Of a stretch of 64,000 bases of DNA, positions 41,801 to 53,611 are shown one piece after another. The translations under genes and the position numbers were made by a program. Source of the DNA: Mrakia gelida (lineage: Eukaryota; Basidiomycota; Tremellomycetes; Cystofilobasidiales; Mrakiaceae). The number at the start of each line of letters is the position of its first letter. The stretch's first letter is position 1. Where the stretch lies: positions 992,001 through 1,056,000 of the forward strand of contig BRON01000009.1 in assembly GCA_024345305.1 (NCBI GenBank), written 5' to 3'. Below the pieces are notes generated by a model. The model was not told the DNA's origin. It searched no databases and was given only the letters and a program-made list of their open reading frames with translations.

Positions 41801-44800
41801 TCTCCCAGGAGCCTGTCTTGTTTGCTTCTTCTGTTCGAGACAACATCGAATATGGTCTGTGAGTACTCTCGAAAGCTGACGAGAAGAGGAAGGAGGAGGA
41901 ATCGGCTCTCGCTGACCTTGTCGATTTCTCACAACAGAATCGGAACCGTGCATCACCACGCCTCGCCCGAGGTGAAGTTCACCCTCGTCAAGGAAGCATG
42001 CATCAAAGCCAACGCCGACGGATTCATCACTGCTCTTCCCGAGGGGTACGATACGATCGTCGGAGAGCGAGGAATGCTTCTTTGTGAGCCTCCTACCTCG
42101 CCCCCCTTCGAGAGTTGCTCGTTCTACGACTGACCATTTGATACCTTCACCCTTCCTCTCAAAGCTGGAGGACAGAAACAAGTTCGTCCATCCCTTTGTT
42201 CCTCTCCTCGCCGCTGACTCGCGACGCTGACCTCGTTCCTTCCCCTGCTCCTTCTTCCAGCGAGTCGCCATCGCTCGAGCCATCGTCTCTGATCCAAAGA
42301 TATTGTTATTGGACGAAGCCACCTCCGCTTTAGACGGTGTGTCTGAGGCTGTTGTTCAAGACGCGTTGGAGAAGGCTTCGAAAGGGTGAGTTCCAAACCG
42401 AGCGAGAACGAGACGCGTCGAGGTTGGACGATCGCTGACCTTCACGTCTTTCTCCGCCACGTCAAGTCGAACTACCATCACCATCGCTCATCGTCTCGCT
42501 ACCATCAAAGGTCAGTTCATAAAGTCTCATCGAGCCGTTGAGTTTCAGTTTGATTCGAGTCTCGCTGACAACCTCTCCTTCATCTTCCCCCCTCTTCCTC
42601 TTCGCTTGCAGACGCCAACAACATCGTTCGTCCTCTCGTTTCGCTCTTCCATCTCGGCTCGTCGGACTATACTAACTCTCTTCCACCTCCTCGTTTTTCA
42701 GCTCGTCATGGGAGGTGGAGAAATCCTCGAGATGGGCAGCCACAACGACCTTCTCGACTCCGGAGGAGCCTACGCTACCCTCGTCACTGCTCAACAACTC
42801 GCCGCCGCCGTCGACAAGAAGTCTGGCGAGGGAGGTCACGACTCAGACGACGCCGCTTTGACTGCCAACGAGGCTCGAAACTTCGCCGAGAACGAGAAGC
42901 CCGCGCTGGAGAGGTCGACGACGGGGAAGTCATCTCTGTCGAGTCAGATCCTCAAGAACAAGACGACTGGAAGCTCTACGGAAGGAAACGACGTCATCGG
43001 ATACCCTACCATCGCCAGGAGGTTCTGGAAGTGAGTTTTGATCAGGGATGGAGAGACGGAGAGACGAGATTTGGTGGAGCGGAAAAGGTCGATGCGTGTT
43101 TGACCTCGTTTTCCCTTCTCTGTCGTCCCAGGATCAATTACGACGCCCACGGATACTACTACTTTGGATTCATCACCTCGATTCTCGGCGGTTGCGTCTA
43201 CCCTGGTGAGGATATTCTTTGTTGTTCTTCGTCAAACCCCGAGCTCACCTCGACCTTTCGTTTCCTTTTGCTCGCGTCGCTCAGCCTTCGGAATCCTCTA
43301 CGGAACTGCTTTGAATGGGTTCTCGCTCCAGCCCGACGAGCAGCTCAGGTGGCACTCGTACAGGAGTGGACTCTGGTTCTTGTGAGTAACCAGACCTCGT
43401 CCGTTCGCGTTTGCTACGCTCGAGCCTGACCGCGTTCCTCCTCCTCTGACAGCGTGATGGCTATTCTCGCTGCGATCTGCATCGCCATTCAAAACCACTG
43501 TCTCATCAGGGCTTCCGAATGTTTGTCGAAGTCTTTTTGGTGGCAGAAGTCGAACTGGAACTGACGCGTCGTCGCCTCGCCCCGTTCTTCTTCTTCCCTC
43601 CTCCTAGCTCTTACCGCCAAGCTTCGATCCCTCAGCTTCAAGGCCATTCTCCGTTCCGATGTTGCTTGGTTCGACGACGAGAGGAACTCGGTAAGTCGCA
43701 GTCGCGAGCGAGGGCCCTCGTTCAAAACGCGAGCTGACCGAACCCTCTCTCGTCCTCTCCAGACTGGAGCTCTTACGTCCTCTCTATCCGACAACGCTTC
43801 GAAGATCAGTGGGTTGAGTGGTGTTACCTTGGGAACTATCATCCAGTCCTTCGCCACCGTCATCGCTGGAGCCATCATCGGTCTGATCTACAGTTGGAAG
43901 CTCGCCCTCATCGGTGAGTCAGACTTGACGCGTCGAAGTTCTCCTCGCACTCGACTGACCACCCCCTCCCCAGGAATCGCATGTATCCCTCTCGTGATTT
44001 CGGCCGGATACCTCCGACTTCGACTGGTCGTCATGAAGGATCAGAAGAACAAGGCTTCGCACGAGAATTCCGCCCAACTCGCCTGGTTCGTCGTTCCTTC
44101 GCCCATCCCTTCTTCCCTTCGAAGATCTCGAGGCTGATTACATCTTCTTCTCGAAATTGCAGTGAAGCCTCTGGAGCCATCCGAACTGTTGCTTCCCTGA
44201 CTCGAGAGAGGGACGCCGTCGGTGAGTTCTCGACGCGTGATCAAGAGCGACATCTTCGCCTCCTTCGTCGTCGAGTTTGGCTCGAGTATACTTCTTCGCT
44301 GACTCTCGACTCTATCCTTTGTCCCCGCAGACGCCTACTCGAGGTCGCTGGACATCCCCCTCCAGGCCGCGAAGCGAACCCTCGTCTTCTCCAACGCGCT
44401 CTACGCCCTCAGCCAGTCGCTCGCCTTCTTCGTGATTGCTTTGGTCTTCTATGTCGGATCTCGCTGGATCGCCGACTTCACTATCTCCCTCACTGCCTTC
44501 TTCACCACCTTGATGTCGGTCGTGTTCGGAGCCATCCAAGCTGGAAACGTCTTCACTTTCGTGCGTCTTTCCCTCTTTCCTCCCCTCCTTCTCCCGCGTA
44601 GGACTCGAAGCTGACTCCTTTTCTTTCTTCTAGGTCCCGGACATGAGTCAGGCCCAATCCGCCTCGAGTTCCGTTCTTCGCCTGCTCGATTCTCGACCGG
44701 ATATCGACTCAGAGTGCGTTTTTGAGTGCGTTGACGCGTCGAGGTCGAAGCTCACTCCCCCTTCTCTCTCCTCCAGGTCGACTGAAGGTGTCATGCTCGA

Positions 44801-46068
44801 AAGGAAAGCCGTTCAAGGTCACATCCGATTCACCAACATCCACTTCCGCTACCCTACACGACCTTCGGTTCGCGTTCTCCGAGGACTCAACCTCGACGTC
44901 GCTCCCGGAACGTACGTCGCCCTCGTTGGTGCCAGTGGTTGTGGAAAGAGTACTACGATCCAGGTGAGTTTTGTCTGAACTGGAGGAGCGGGAGTCCGAA
45001 GAGAGAGACCCGTCGATGAACGCGACGCTGAACTTCCCTTCTCTGAACTTCCCTTCTCCGAACTTCCCTTCTCCCCTTTGACCAGCTCGCTCTTCGGTTC
45101 TACGACCCTCTCACTGGATCGGTCACTCTTGATGGCGTTCCCATCTCGGATCTCAACGTCAACAGCTTCGTGAGTCGCTTTGCTCTTCCCGTCGCGATGG
45201 TTCGCGACTCGAATTGACGTCTCTCTCTCTCTTGTCCTTCTCATCTCGTAGCGAGAGCAAGTCAGTCTCGTGTCTCAAGAGCCCACTCTCTACGCCGGAA
45301 CCGTTCGCTTCAACATCCTCCTCGGAGCCATCATCCCACCCGAGCAGGTCACCCAGGACGAGTTGGAGGAGGCTTGCAGGTCAGCGAATATATTGGAGTT
45401 CATCCAGTCTCTGCCCGATGGGTTCGAGACTCAGGTCGGAGGGAAGGGAACCATGCTGAGTGGAGGTCAGAAGCAGGTGAGTCGACGCGTTCGACTTCCC
45501 GTTCGTCCGCCTCGTTTCGCTGACTTGTTTCTCCTCTTCACAGCGAATCGCCATTGCTCGAGCGTTGATCCGAAACCCGAAGGTGTTGATGCTTGATGAG
45601 GCCACCTCAGCACTCGATTCGACGTCGGAGAAAGTCGTTCAAGCTGCTCTGGACAACGCTGCGAAAGGGTGAGTCTTAAATCGAGCCAGAAGACGAGATG
45701 GGACCCGTCGAGAGTCGACGATCGCTGACCTTCTGCATCTCCCCACTTCATCAAGTCGGACAACCATCGCCATCGCTCACAGACTCAGTACTATCCAGAA
45801 GGCCGATCGAATCTACTTCTTCCATGAAGGTTCGCCATTACCTCTGTCTCGCTCTCGCTGCTTTCGTTGCTGACCTCTCGCTTCCTTCTCTTTCCAGGCC
45901 GAATCTCGGAAGCTGGTACCCATCAAGAGCTCCTTGCCCTCAAGGGAGGCTACTGGGAGTTGACACAGATGCAGTCGGTGAGTTGATTCGAGCAAAACGA
46001 CGCGTCGCGAGGACTTCAAAGCTGACCTTGCCCTCTCCCCTCTCTCCCAGCTCTCGAGGAACGAGTAG
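38869..46068 (+). CDS. Full-length ABCB (P-glycoprotein/Ste6-type) exporter
   Basis: TMD-NBD-TMD-NBD in one chain of about 1,300 residues, spliced from more than 20 exons. N-terminus [20 protein letters not shown] then [22 protein letters not shown]1: Walker [10 protein letters not shown] (about 41587), signature LSGGQKQR split by introns at 42070-42260, Walker [13 protein letters not shown]-loop IAHRL. NBD2: Walker [10 protein letters not shown] (about 44935), LSGGQKQR (45465), [16 protein letters not shown]. All catalytic elements are intact in both halves. Last residues LTQMQSLSRNE, TAG 46066-46068. Family members export a-factor-like pheromones or drugs; which one applies cannot be decided. 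The signature motif of NBD1 is cut by an 18-nt exon (GGQKQ). Confidence 0.95.
45027..45076. repeat. Three tandem copies of a 15-nt unit in an ABC-gene intron
   Basis: CTGAACTTCCCTTCT / CTGAACTTCCCTTCT / CCGAACTTCCCTTCT, directly before the CTTTGACCAG acceptor. Each unit contains a branch-site-like CTGAAC or CCGAAC, so the branch region itself is triplicated. Confidence 0.85.
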
Positions 46069-46613
46069 TTCTAGATTTCGTTCATCTCTCTTTCTTGGTC
46101 GACTTGTTTTCGTTACCTGCTTGCCTGATATCATGAACATCTTTCTTCGCGACCAGGGGAAGCGCATCGGGTGAGCTCCTATTTCGCCGTCCCTCCCCTT
46201 CCTTCCTCGCAAGAACGCCGATGAAAACCGGTAACTTTACGGACGAAGGAAGTTCCGCTTCGGCTCCTTCCTGAGTTCTCGTAACGAGGCGAGGAATCGA
46301 GAGTCGTTGGGAGAGGCCGGTAGACGCGTCGACCTCGCTCCAAGCAGGTTTTCATGCAGTTTCGCGCTCCTTCCGATTTTCGCCTTCGGGCTGGGGGTCT
46401 GAAGCTTAGACGAGGCTTAGAAGTGCTTACTAGAGCTTCGGCGAGGAGCACGGGCAGCGTAGGCAAGTTGGTGGCTGAAGCGAGCTCGCTCTCGGGCTCA
46501 GCGAGACCCAAACCCATGCCCGTTCTCCCTCGTCAAAACCTCGCACTTCCGTCTTTCCTTCCTTCCTTCCCCCATCCACCACTTCACCTCCTTCACTTCT
46601 CGACTCCTTCAAC
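46069..46613. other. Intergenic: ABC 3' flank and MFS promoter
   Basis: 545 bp with a GACGCGTC at 46323 and C/T-rich DNA before the MFS ATG. No gene supported. Confidence 0.4.
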
Positions 46614-49450
46614 ATGACCTCTGAATTCACTTCTCAACCCGCCGGTCTCGCTCTCCAAACATCTCCGTCAGTTCACTTCGAGCTCGCATTCTTCGCCTCC
46701 GATCTCGAGCTGGGGCTGAAATCTGACTCCACGTAGAGTGCTCTCCCCTTCCAGAACACCCACCGTGAACGGAGATGCCGAGAAGGCTACCTCTCCTTCG
46801 GTACATGGACCTGAGATCTCGAATGCAAGGAAATACACCTTGCTCTTCATCTTCTCGTGAGTCGTTTCGACCGTCCTCCCCGCCTCGATCTCGCTTCCCC
46901 TCCTCGTTCTAATCTCGCTTCCCGTTTGTTCTCCAGCCTTGCTCAATTCCTCGACATCTTCGCTGCCTCAGCTGTTGTTTTGGCTTTGGGAGATGTACGT
47001 ACCTTCGATTCGGGCGGGAAAGGGGGGTGATCATTTTGTGAAGAAACCAACTCGTCTGACCTGCGACGCGCCCCGCTCTTCCTTTCCTCGCTCCTTTTCA
47101 CCTTTCCTTTCCTCCCTTCCCCCTCTTGTTCTTCCTCGCGACCACAGATTGCCACCGCCGTAGGAATGACCCCGACCGAGTCGATCTGGATCGTCAACGC
47201 CTACGCTCTCGTCCTCGCCGCAACCCTCCTCACTGGAGGACGTCTCGCAGACATCTGGAGCTCGAAGTGGGTCTTCATCATCGGGTTCTTTGCGCTCGGT
47301 ACCTTCTCTCTTGGTCTGGGCTTCGTCAAGAACAAGATCGGATTGCTCCTGCTTCGAGCTTTGTCGGCTGCTGGGTGAGTTCGAGCTCTGTCTCTCCACT
47401 CTTCCTCCCTCTTGCTCTCACTGACCTCTTTTTTGCCCTCATGATTTTTGAAGAGCCGCCTTAACTATCCCTGCTGCTACCAACCTCGTCGTTCATCTGT
47501 TCCCTGAGCCCAAAGAGCAGGGTGAGTCGTCGTCTGTCGAGCTTCTTTCGTCAAGAAAAACAAACGCTGACTTCGACGCGCGTCTTTCTTTCTTCAGCCA
47601 CCGCACTCGCCCTGTGAGCTCTGAACCTTCTTCGCTCTGGGATCTGCTTCATTTAATGACTAGTTCTTTCTCTTGCCATTCAGCTTCGGAGGATCTGGAG
47701 CCATCGCCAACGTAAGTCCTGCTCTTTGATCATCGAGCGCGACTAAACTCGAAGCTGACCTCGTCGCGTTCTCTCTTCTCTCCAGATCATCGGTCTGATC
47801 CTCGGAGGGGCCCTTCTCGTCGCCGACTACACCTGGATCTTCTTCTTCATCACCCTCGTCTCGGTCCCTCTAGCGATCCTCTGCATCTTCATCATCCCCA
47901 AACCGAAGGAGGCCGTCTTCGTCGTCGTCCCTCACTCGAACGGCGAGCCAACCATCGTCCGAAAGGCCAAGTTCGACTACGGAGGAACGTTCTTCCAGAT
48001 TGCGTCCATCACCTTGCTCATCTACGCCCTTACTGAGGCGAACGTCAAGGGATGGTGAGTCCAGTCCTTCTCGACGACGATCGCGACTTCGACGCGTTTC
48101 CTTTCGCTTTCTTATCTGACCTCTTCTCCTCTCCCCCCCCCCCCCCCCCCTCTCTTATCTGTTTTTCAGGAACACCGCCGGATCAATCGCTACCCTCATC
48201 GTCGGAGTCCTCTTGTTCCCCGTCTTTTTCTGGATGGAGTCTCGAGCGGGAGAGGTCGACGCTCTCATCCGACCCTCGCTCTGGAGGATCCCAAACTTCA
48301 CCCTTATCACCCTCTACTCCTTCTCCTTGGCTTTCTGGTACTTCGCCGGTGAGTCCAAGTCGCTTCAGCTTCCCATCTTTCTTCTTCTTCGCGATCGCTC
48401 GCGGTCTCCGGCGCTGACTTCCCCTCACTCTCGTTTCCTTCCACTCCTCAGGTCAAGTCACCTACTCGGTCATCTTCCAGGAGATCTGGAACCAGTCTGC
48501 CGTGAGTCGCGATTGGCTGTCGTTTGGCGATGATTACTATATTCTAACGTTCGGGCCAAACTTTCAAAAGATCATGACGGCGGTTCGATTCCTTCCCAGC
48601 AGTATCAGCGGAGTCCGTGAGTCTCGCGTTTCGAACTTCGCCGTCGCGTCGTCTGTTCATCTCGCTGACCACCTCCCTCTCTCTTTGCTCCGACCAGTCG
48701 CCATGGGAGTCGGATCAGCAATCCCTCTTACCGTCTTCCCTCTCAAGGCCAGACTCGTCGGAGGATCCCTGTTGGCTGGAGGATCGATGATCATGGTGAG
48801 CTTCGAACTTCCCTTCGTCGCGTCGTCGAACCGTTCTCAAAGCTGACGCTCTCTCTCACCCTTCTCTCTCCCCCAGTTCGCTTTCGCCTACTCTCCTTCC
48901 CACTACTGGAGTCTCATCTTCGTCGGTTTCGCCATCGGTTCGGCTGGTAAGTCCCAAAAAACATCGATTCCATCGACTCGTCGCGTCCTCGGTTTGACTG
49001 ACTTTCGCTTTTCCTCCGACAGGTAACTCCCTCGCCTTCATCTCCGCCTACGTCAACTTCCTCCAATCCGTCCCTCCCGAGGTTTCTGGAGTCACCGGAG
49101 CCGTCCTTCAGTCGGTCGCTCAGCTCGGAGTCGCGTTCCTCATCGCCATCCAAAACACCATCCAGATCGCCTATCCCCAGGATCCTACGTCCCCTTACTC
49201 TCTTCCTTCCGCTAAGGGATACAAGGTCAGTTCATCTCATCTCCTTCTCGGGCCCCTCAACCTCCTTCTGACCTTCCCGTCCTTTTCTCGTTCCTTTTAA
49301 CAGTACGGATTTATCTTCGCCGCCGTCGTCTGTTTCGTCGAAGCCGGGCTTGCTCTGGCCTTCTTCAAGACTCCCCCTCCTCCTCCTGCTCTTGACGACG
49401 CGCCTTCGGACAGGGACGTGTCGGGAGACCTTCCCAAGGAGTCGTTCTAA
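46614..49450 (+). CDS. MFS transporter, DHA2 drug:H+ antiporter type
   Basis: Start MTSEFTSQPAGLALQTSP (ATG 46614), stop TAA 49448-49450, about thirteen exons. Membrane segments include YTLLFIFSLAQFLDIFAASA, then WIVNAYALVLAATLLTGGRL, whose GGRLAD is the MFS loop motif A (GxLaDrxGrkk), and later GSGAIANIIGLILGGALLV, the antiporter motif C position (GxxxGPxxGG-like, here GLILGG). The DHA2 layout (14 helices) is suggested by the count of hydrophobic blocks and by PKPKEAV in the central loop. C-terminal end FFKTPPPPPALDD. Substrate unknown; a short relic of a related gene lies at about 53722-53800. Confidence 0.88.
48133..48150. repeat. C18 homopolymer inside MFS intron
   Basis: Uninterrupted run of 18 C on the coding strand, between the TGAC branch-like motif at about 48117 and the acceptor TTTTTCAG at about 48170. 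Confidence 0.88.
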
Positions 49451-49993
49451 GCTTTGACCTCTTGTTTCGTTTCCTTTCGCTTTCGTTTTTCGTCCTTCTT
49501 CGTCTTTGCTCTTTGCCTAGTCTACTTTGGCTGCTTTCCTTTCCTTCCCTAGATACAGTAGACGCTAATTTTCACCCACCGGCCCTATGTTATATCACGA
49601 CTTCTCTTCAAATCCGCGGAAGGGTGCGAAGCGAACGAGGGAGGACGCGTCGACTCAACGATGGACGAAGTAGGACGAAGGGTCCGATTTAGGAAGGCGA
49701 GTGATGAAGTCTTCTCGCTCGCTGCTGAAAGCGACGAGAGGGCTGTAGGTAGAAAGAAGGGAGAACGAAGAGACGAACACCCTCCTCGACGGCAGCTCGA
49801 CGCGTCGAACCCGAAGTCGAAGCGAACGCAAAGCACTCCTTCTCAGCACCAACTCAGGCTTGTCGACTCTCTTTCCCCAACGGACGAAAATCTCAAAGAA
49901 AGAAAAAATCTAGATCAAGAGCTGATTAAAAGCATCGTCGCCACTGTCTGTCGAAAGGATAAGATAACCTAAAGCTCGCCTCCTCCCTTCTCA
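49451..49993. other. Convergent 3' intergenic stretch
   Basis: 543 bp between the stops of the MFS (+) and GLTSCR1-like (-) genes, T-rich at the start, with GACGCGTC at 49644 and 49799. No gene supported; the plus-strand frame 49661-49972 has no features. Confidence 0.4.
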
Positions 49994-50339
49994 TCAACTT
50001 CCCACCCTCCCTCCCCCCGCCGGCACTCCACCTCCTCCCACAGCATTCAACAGCTTCGCCAACCCCTGCAACTGATTCGCGTTCAGCTTGCTCAACACGA
50101 TCGTGAAGCAAACGTTCGTCCCCTCTACCCTCACATCGCTCGTCAACCCGTCCGCTCCTCCGGTTCCGCTGATCAACCCGAGCTCGACCAGCGTTGGGAC
50201 GGTCGTTCCGGGGAGACTGAGAGGGACGGCAGCGTTGAGATCCACTCCTGGAGGGGCGCCTGTTCGTGGAGGTGGAGGTCTCGAGGAGGAGGAGGAGGCA
50301 TTTGGGCGGAAGGTGTTCTGTTGGTTTTGATAGTGCTGT

Positions 50340-50371
<32 letters not shown>

Positions 50372-52058
50372 TTGAGCCTGCTGCTGGTAGTACTGAGGGG
50401 TTCCAGGTTGGTAGGAGGAGTAGGAGTTGCTGTTGGAAGTGAAGTTGGGCCGAGAGGGTTGTTGTTGCTGGTGCTGCTGTTGCTGGTGTTGAGGGTAGAG
50501 GGAAGGAGGAGGAGGGTTGAGCTCGTCCGACCAAGGGATGCCTTGAACCTGATACGACAGTCGCTTCTCGAGGTATTCGTAGTTGGAGCGAGCTTGGTTG
50601 GTGAGGGCTCGAGCGGCTGTCATGGCGGAGAGTTCGTTGTCGATGGAGGCTCGGGCGAGGAAGATGGTTTGAGGAGTTGGAGAGGCGTGCTGGCGAGGAG
50701 AGGAAGGGAGGGAAAGGTGAGCTCGGGCGAGGAGGGGACATGAGTCAAGGAAGTTGCTACTCACGTTTCCTTCAGCTAAGCGGACCTTCTTGAACCTCTT
50801 CTCGAGGGATCTCTTCCGTTTCGCGAACGAGATGACCTCCTTCAGACCTGTTTCGTTCAAGTCGAGGGAGAGAAGAGCGAGACGCGGTCAGCTTGAGCAC
50901 TTACGACCGCAAACTCCAATCATCCCTCCATCTGCTGGAGCGCCGAGCTTCAGGATGCTTAACCACCCAAGACACTGCCTCCTCCCCATCCCCGAAGAAA
51001 GAAAAGAAACAGCAAACTTACGAGCTCTCTCCTCCTCCTCCGTCTCCTCCTCCAACGCTCCATCCTCCGCCAGCAAAGCCTCCAGCTCCCACTCCCTAGC
51101 TCTCCCCTTCCCCTTCGCCGAAGCCTTCTTGAGAATCGACGGCGGTACGAGATCCTCGTTTGGGATTTGAAAGACGTGGTAAGGGAGGAGACGTTCGACG
51201 ATGTCTGAGGGAGATTGGAAGGGAGAGGTGTCCGGATGGAGGGCGGAGAGTTGATCGAAGGCGAGGGCGAGGTGGACGCTGTGAAGGGAGAGATACGAGA
51301 GAAGGTTAGTGTTTGTGAAGGGCGAGAGAGAGAATGGGAGATGTAAGCTGATGGGAAAGGAAGGGGAGGAGGACGAAGGGAGGAAGGAAAAGCATGAAGC
51401 TCGCGACTCTTTCGTCCTTCCGGTGAGCTCGTGCGAGCTAGATCTCCGTCGATAGAGCTAGCTCTTCATACGGTCTCCGAGAAGAGCTCTCGTTTCCTTC
51501 AAGGTCTCCCTAATGAGTGCCTACTATCCTCGCTCAAAGAAAGCCCGCAACGAAGCTTCCTTCTCGTTGCTCTCCTTCTCCTCCCCTGCTCGCGCGATCC
51601 CAAAGAGAAGAAGACGATGGTACTCACGAGCTCCTGATTCCCTCTGTCAAGATCCTCTCCTCTCTACTCTTATCATCTACCATCCCAGGCCCATGAGGTC
51701 CATTCACCGCTGGTCCAGCTCTCCCTGGTCCACTCCCACTAGCGACGCCCGACCCTCCAGCTCCATTCGGACTCCCTGCTGGCAAAGGCTTCCCAGTCCC
51801 ATTTGACACGCTCTGGCGTCGACTAGGCGGTAGAGAAGAGCGAGGGGTAGTGGTGGATGGAAGGTGGGAAGAGGAAGGGGGGTAGGGGACCTGCTGATGG
51901 GCGAGAGGGGAGCTTTGGTTGGGCAGGGAGAGGGAGGAGGGAGGAGGAAGGGAAGAAGGGAGGCGATAGGAAGGGTTCGAAGAGAGTGCTGGCGTGGATG
52001 CTGGGGGTTGAGAGGAAGTAGGGAGTTGAGGGATGGCGAACGACGACAGCGAGGACAT
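49994..52058 (-). CDS. GLTSCR1-domain protein (BICRA-like), candidate SWI/SNF-type subunit
   Basis: Start MSSLSSFAIPQLPTSSQPPA (ATG 52058-52056), a long Ser/Pro-rich N-terminus, then DDKSREERILTEGIRS joined across an intron to SVHLALAFDQLSALHPDTSP, SPSDIVERLLPYHVFQIPNE and LKEVISFAKRKRSLEKRFKK. The 'D.V.RLLPYH.FQ.P..D' block is the GLTSCR1 domain found in animal BICRA/BICRAL, subunits of the non-canonical BAF chromatin remodeller. Following exons encode ASIDNELSAMTAARALTNQA and a poly-Gln stretch. C-terminus GLTSDVRVEGTNVCFTIVLS, ANQLQGLAKLLNAVGGG. Whether the fungal protein sits in SWI/SNF or RSC is inference from the animal family. Confidence 0.75.
50332..50392 (-). repeat. CAG/CAA triplet repeat encoding poly-Gln
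   Basis: About seventeen consecutive Gln codons with an interruption (QQQAQQQ), mixed CAG and CAA. A likely length-polymorphic site within the GLTSCR1-like gene. Confidence 0.88.
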
Positions 52059-52351
52059 TCGAAGGGCCGGCGGAAACAAAAAAAGGAAGAGGGGAGGGAG
52101 AGCTGGGCTTGAAAGGGCAAAGAAACAAGCCGTGACGGGTTGAAGGGAGGCGACGCAGAGGAGGAAAAAGACGGCCTCAGATTGAAAGCTTCAGAGGTAA
52201 ACAACGAGGCTGACGCGTAGATAGTCAGGGCTCACATCTAGATCAGCGCACTGAAGAGAGGACGACAGGAGAAAATTTGGAGATGGAAAAAAAGATGGAT
52301 TCGTTCAAAAGTCGTCAGGTCGCACTGTCGCGTCTTCGTCCTCCCTCTCCC
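52059..52351. other. Intergenic, promoter of the GLTSCR1-like gene and 3' flank of the Hv1 gene
   Basis: 293 bp; A-rich patch GATGGAAAAAAAGATGG near 52281-52297. No gene supported. Confidence 0.35.
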
Positions 52352-53611
52352 TCACCTCTCTCCCTGCCCTTCTGTCCCTCCGGAGGCAACTCCCGATCGG
52401 TTCTTCCTCTCCACCACTCCTAGTCCGACCTCGTCTCCTTTCCCTCTCAGATGCTCCCTCACCTCCACCACGACCCTCCTCTCCTCCGCCAACTCTCGTT
52501 CCAGTTCGTCCAAGCGTTGTTCGGTCTCCACTAAGCGAGCGAGGTTCTCTTCATCGAGTTCTCCTACGCCAACAGCCACTAAGAGAGAGAAAGAAAGGGT
52601 CAGAAGAGGCTGTGGTAAGGAGAGCGAACGAAAGCGAGACGGGACGCGTCGACGTGCGAGAGTGAGATGTTGCGAGACTCACCGCCTCCCACGAGCTTGA
52701 TGAGACGCCAGAGTCGAAGAAGGATGAGGAGGCCTGCTAGTTCTCGTTCTCGTCCCTGAGGTTGGCAGCGGTGAGGAAGAGAAAGAACGAGAGAGAGAGG
52801 TCAGTCGGTGCGAGCGAGATGAAGGGAACGAGTTCGTGCTCACGCGAAGGGCGACCTCAAGAGTGAACGTTCCGAGGATGACGAGGGCATCGAGAAGGTG
52901 AAGACTTGAGTCTGATGAAGACAGTGAGCGTTCGTTGTCAGCGAGAGAGGAAACGCGAGAGGCGAGATGGAGGGACGAACGAGTGACAGGTCCAAACGGG
53001 TTGAAGTATCTCGTGCCGAACGCGTACAGGGCGAGAGGGATTTCGATGAGGAAGATACTGTTCCAGTCAAGAGATAGGCAGAGAAAGGTTCGGCTTTGGG
53101 AACGGGGGAAGACGCGAACGATAAGGGAGCTGAACACGAACGTCGTAATGATGACAGAACCCAATGCTAGAAGTTCCAGCCATCGAGGATTCTCGTCTGA
53201 GCCATCCTGATTGCACTGATCGTTCACTTTTGTCGACGGAAGTTGCGACGAAGGGGGAGGGAAGGGAGCGATGCAAAGGTCGAAAGAAGGAAGGCAGGGT
53301 GTGAGCTCGCTCGTTCCTCCTTTGGCGAAGCGAAGAAGAACAGGAGCTCACGGAAGGTGTAGGAGAGGTCGGCTAGAACAAAGCATGCATCGAGAGCAAT
53401 CTGTAGATGACCCAAATCGCTTGGTCAGTGAGGGAGGTCAAGAATCAGGGCAGCTGAAGGAAGGAAGAGCAAACGAACGAGGAAGATGACGGCTCGATGG
53501 ACGGGTTTAGACTCGAGCTTCTGCCCCAGAACATGCTTCCTGTGAGCGGTCGAGGAGTCGTAGTTTGGATGAGGAGGGAAGGAAGGGAGAAGAGGAGCGT
53601 GTTCTGACATG
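52352..53611 (-). CDS. Hv1-like voltage-gated proton channel
   Basis: Voltage-sensor-only channel conducting H+ across the membrane. Exons in order: MSEHAPLLPSFPPHPNYDSS and KPVHRAVIFL; S1 ALDACFVLADLSYTF, whose Asp matches the selectivity Asp of animal Hv1 (VLDALLVLAEL); LLALGSVIITTFVFS and IFLIEIPLALYAFGTRYFN for S2, with the Glu of IEI at the conserved acidic site; S3 LHLLDALVILGTFTLEVAL (Asp of LLDA as in ILDAVV); S4 LLILLRLWRLIKLVGG, matching LLILLRLWRVARIING. The third gating charge is Lys instead of Arg. A C-terminal coiled coil (ENLARLVETEQRLDELEREL) fits the dimerisation helix of the family. Stop 52354-52352. Fungal Hv1 channels are known; no enzyme neighbour explains its role here. 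Confidence 0.9.
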
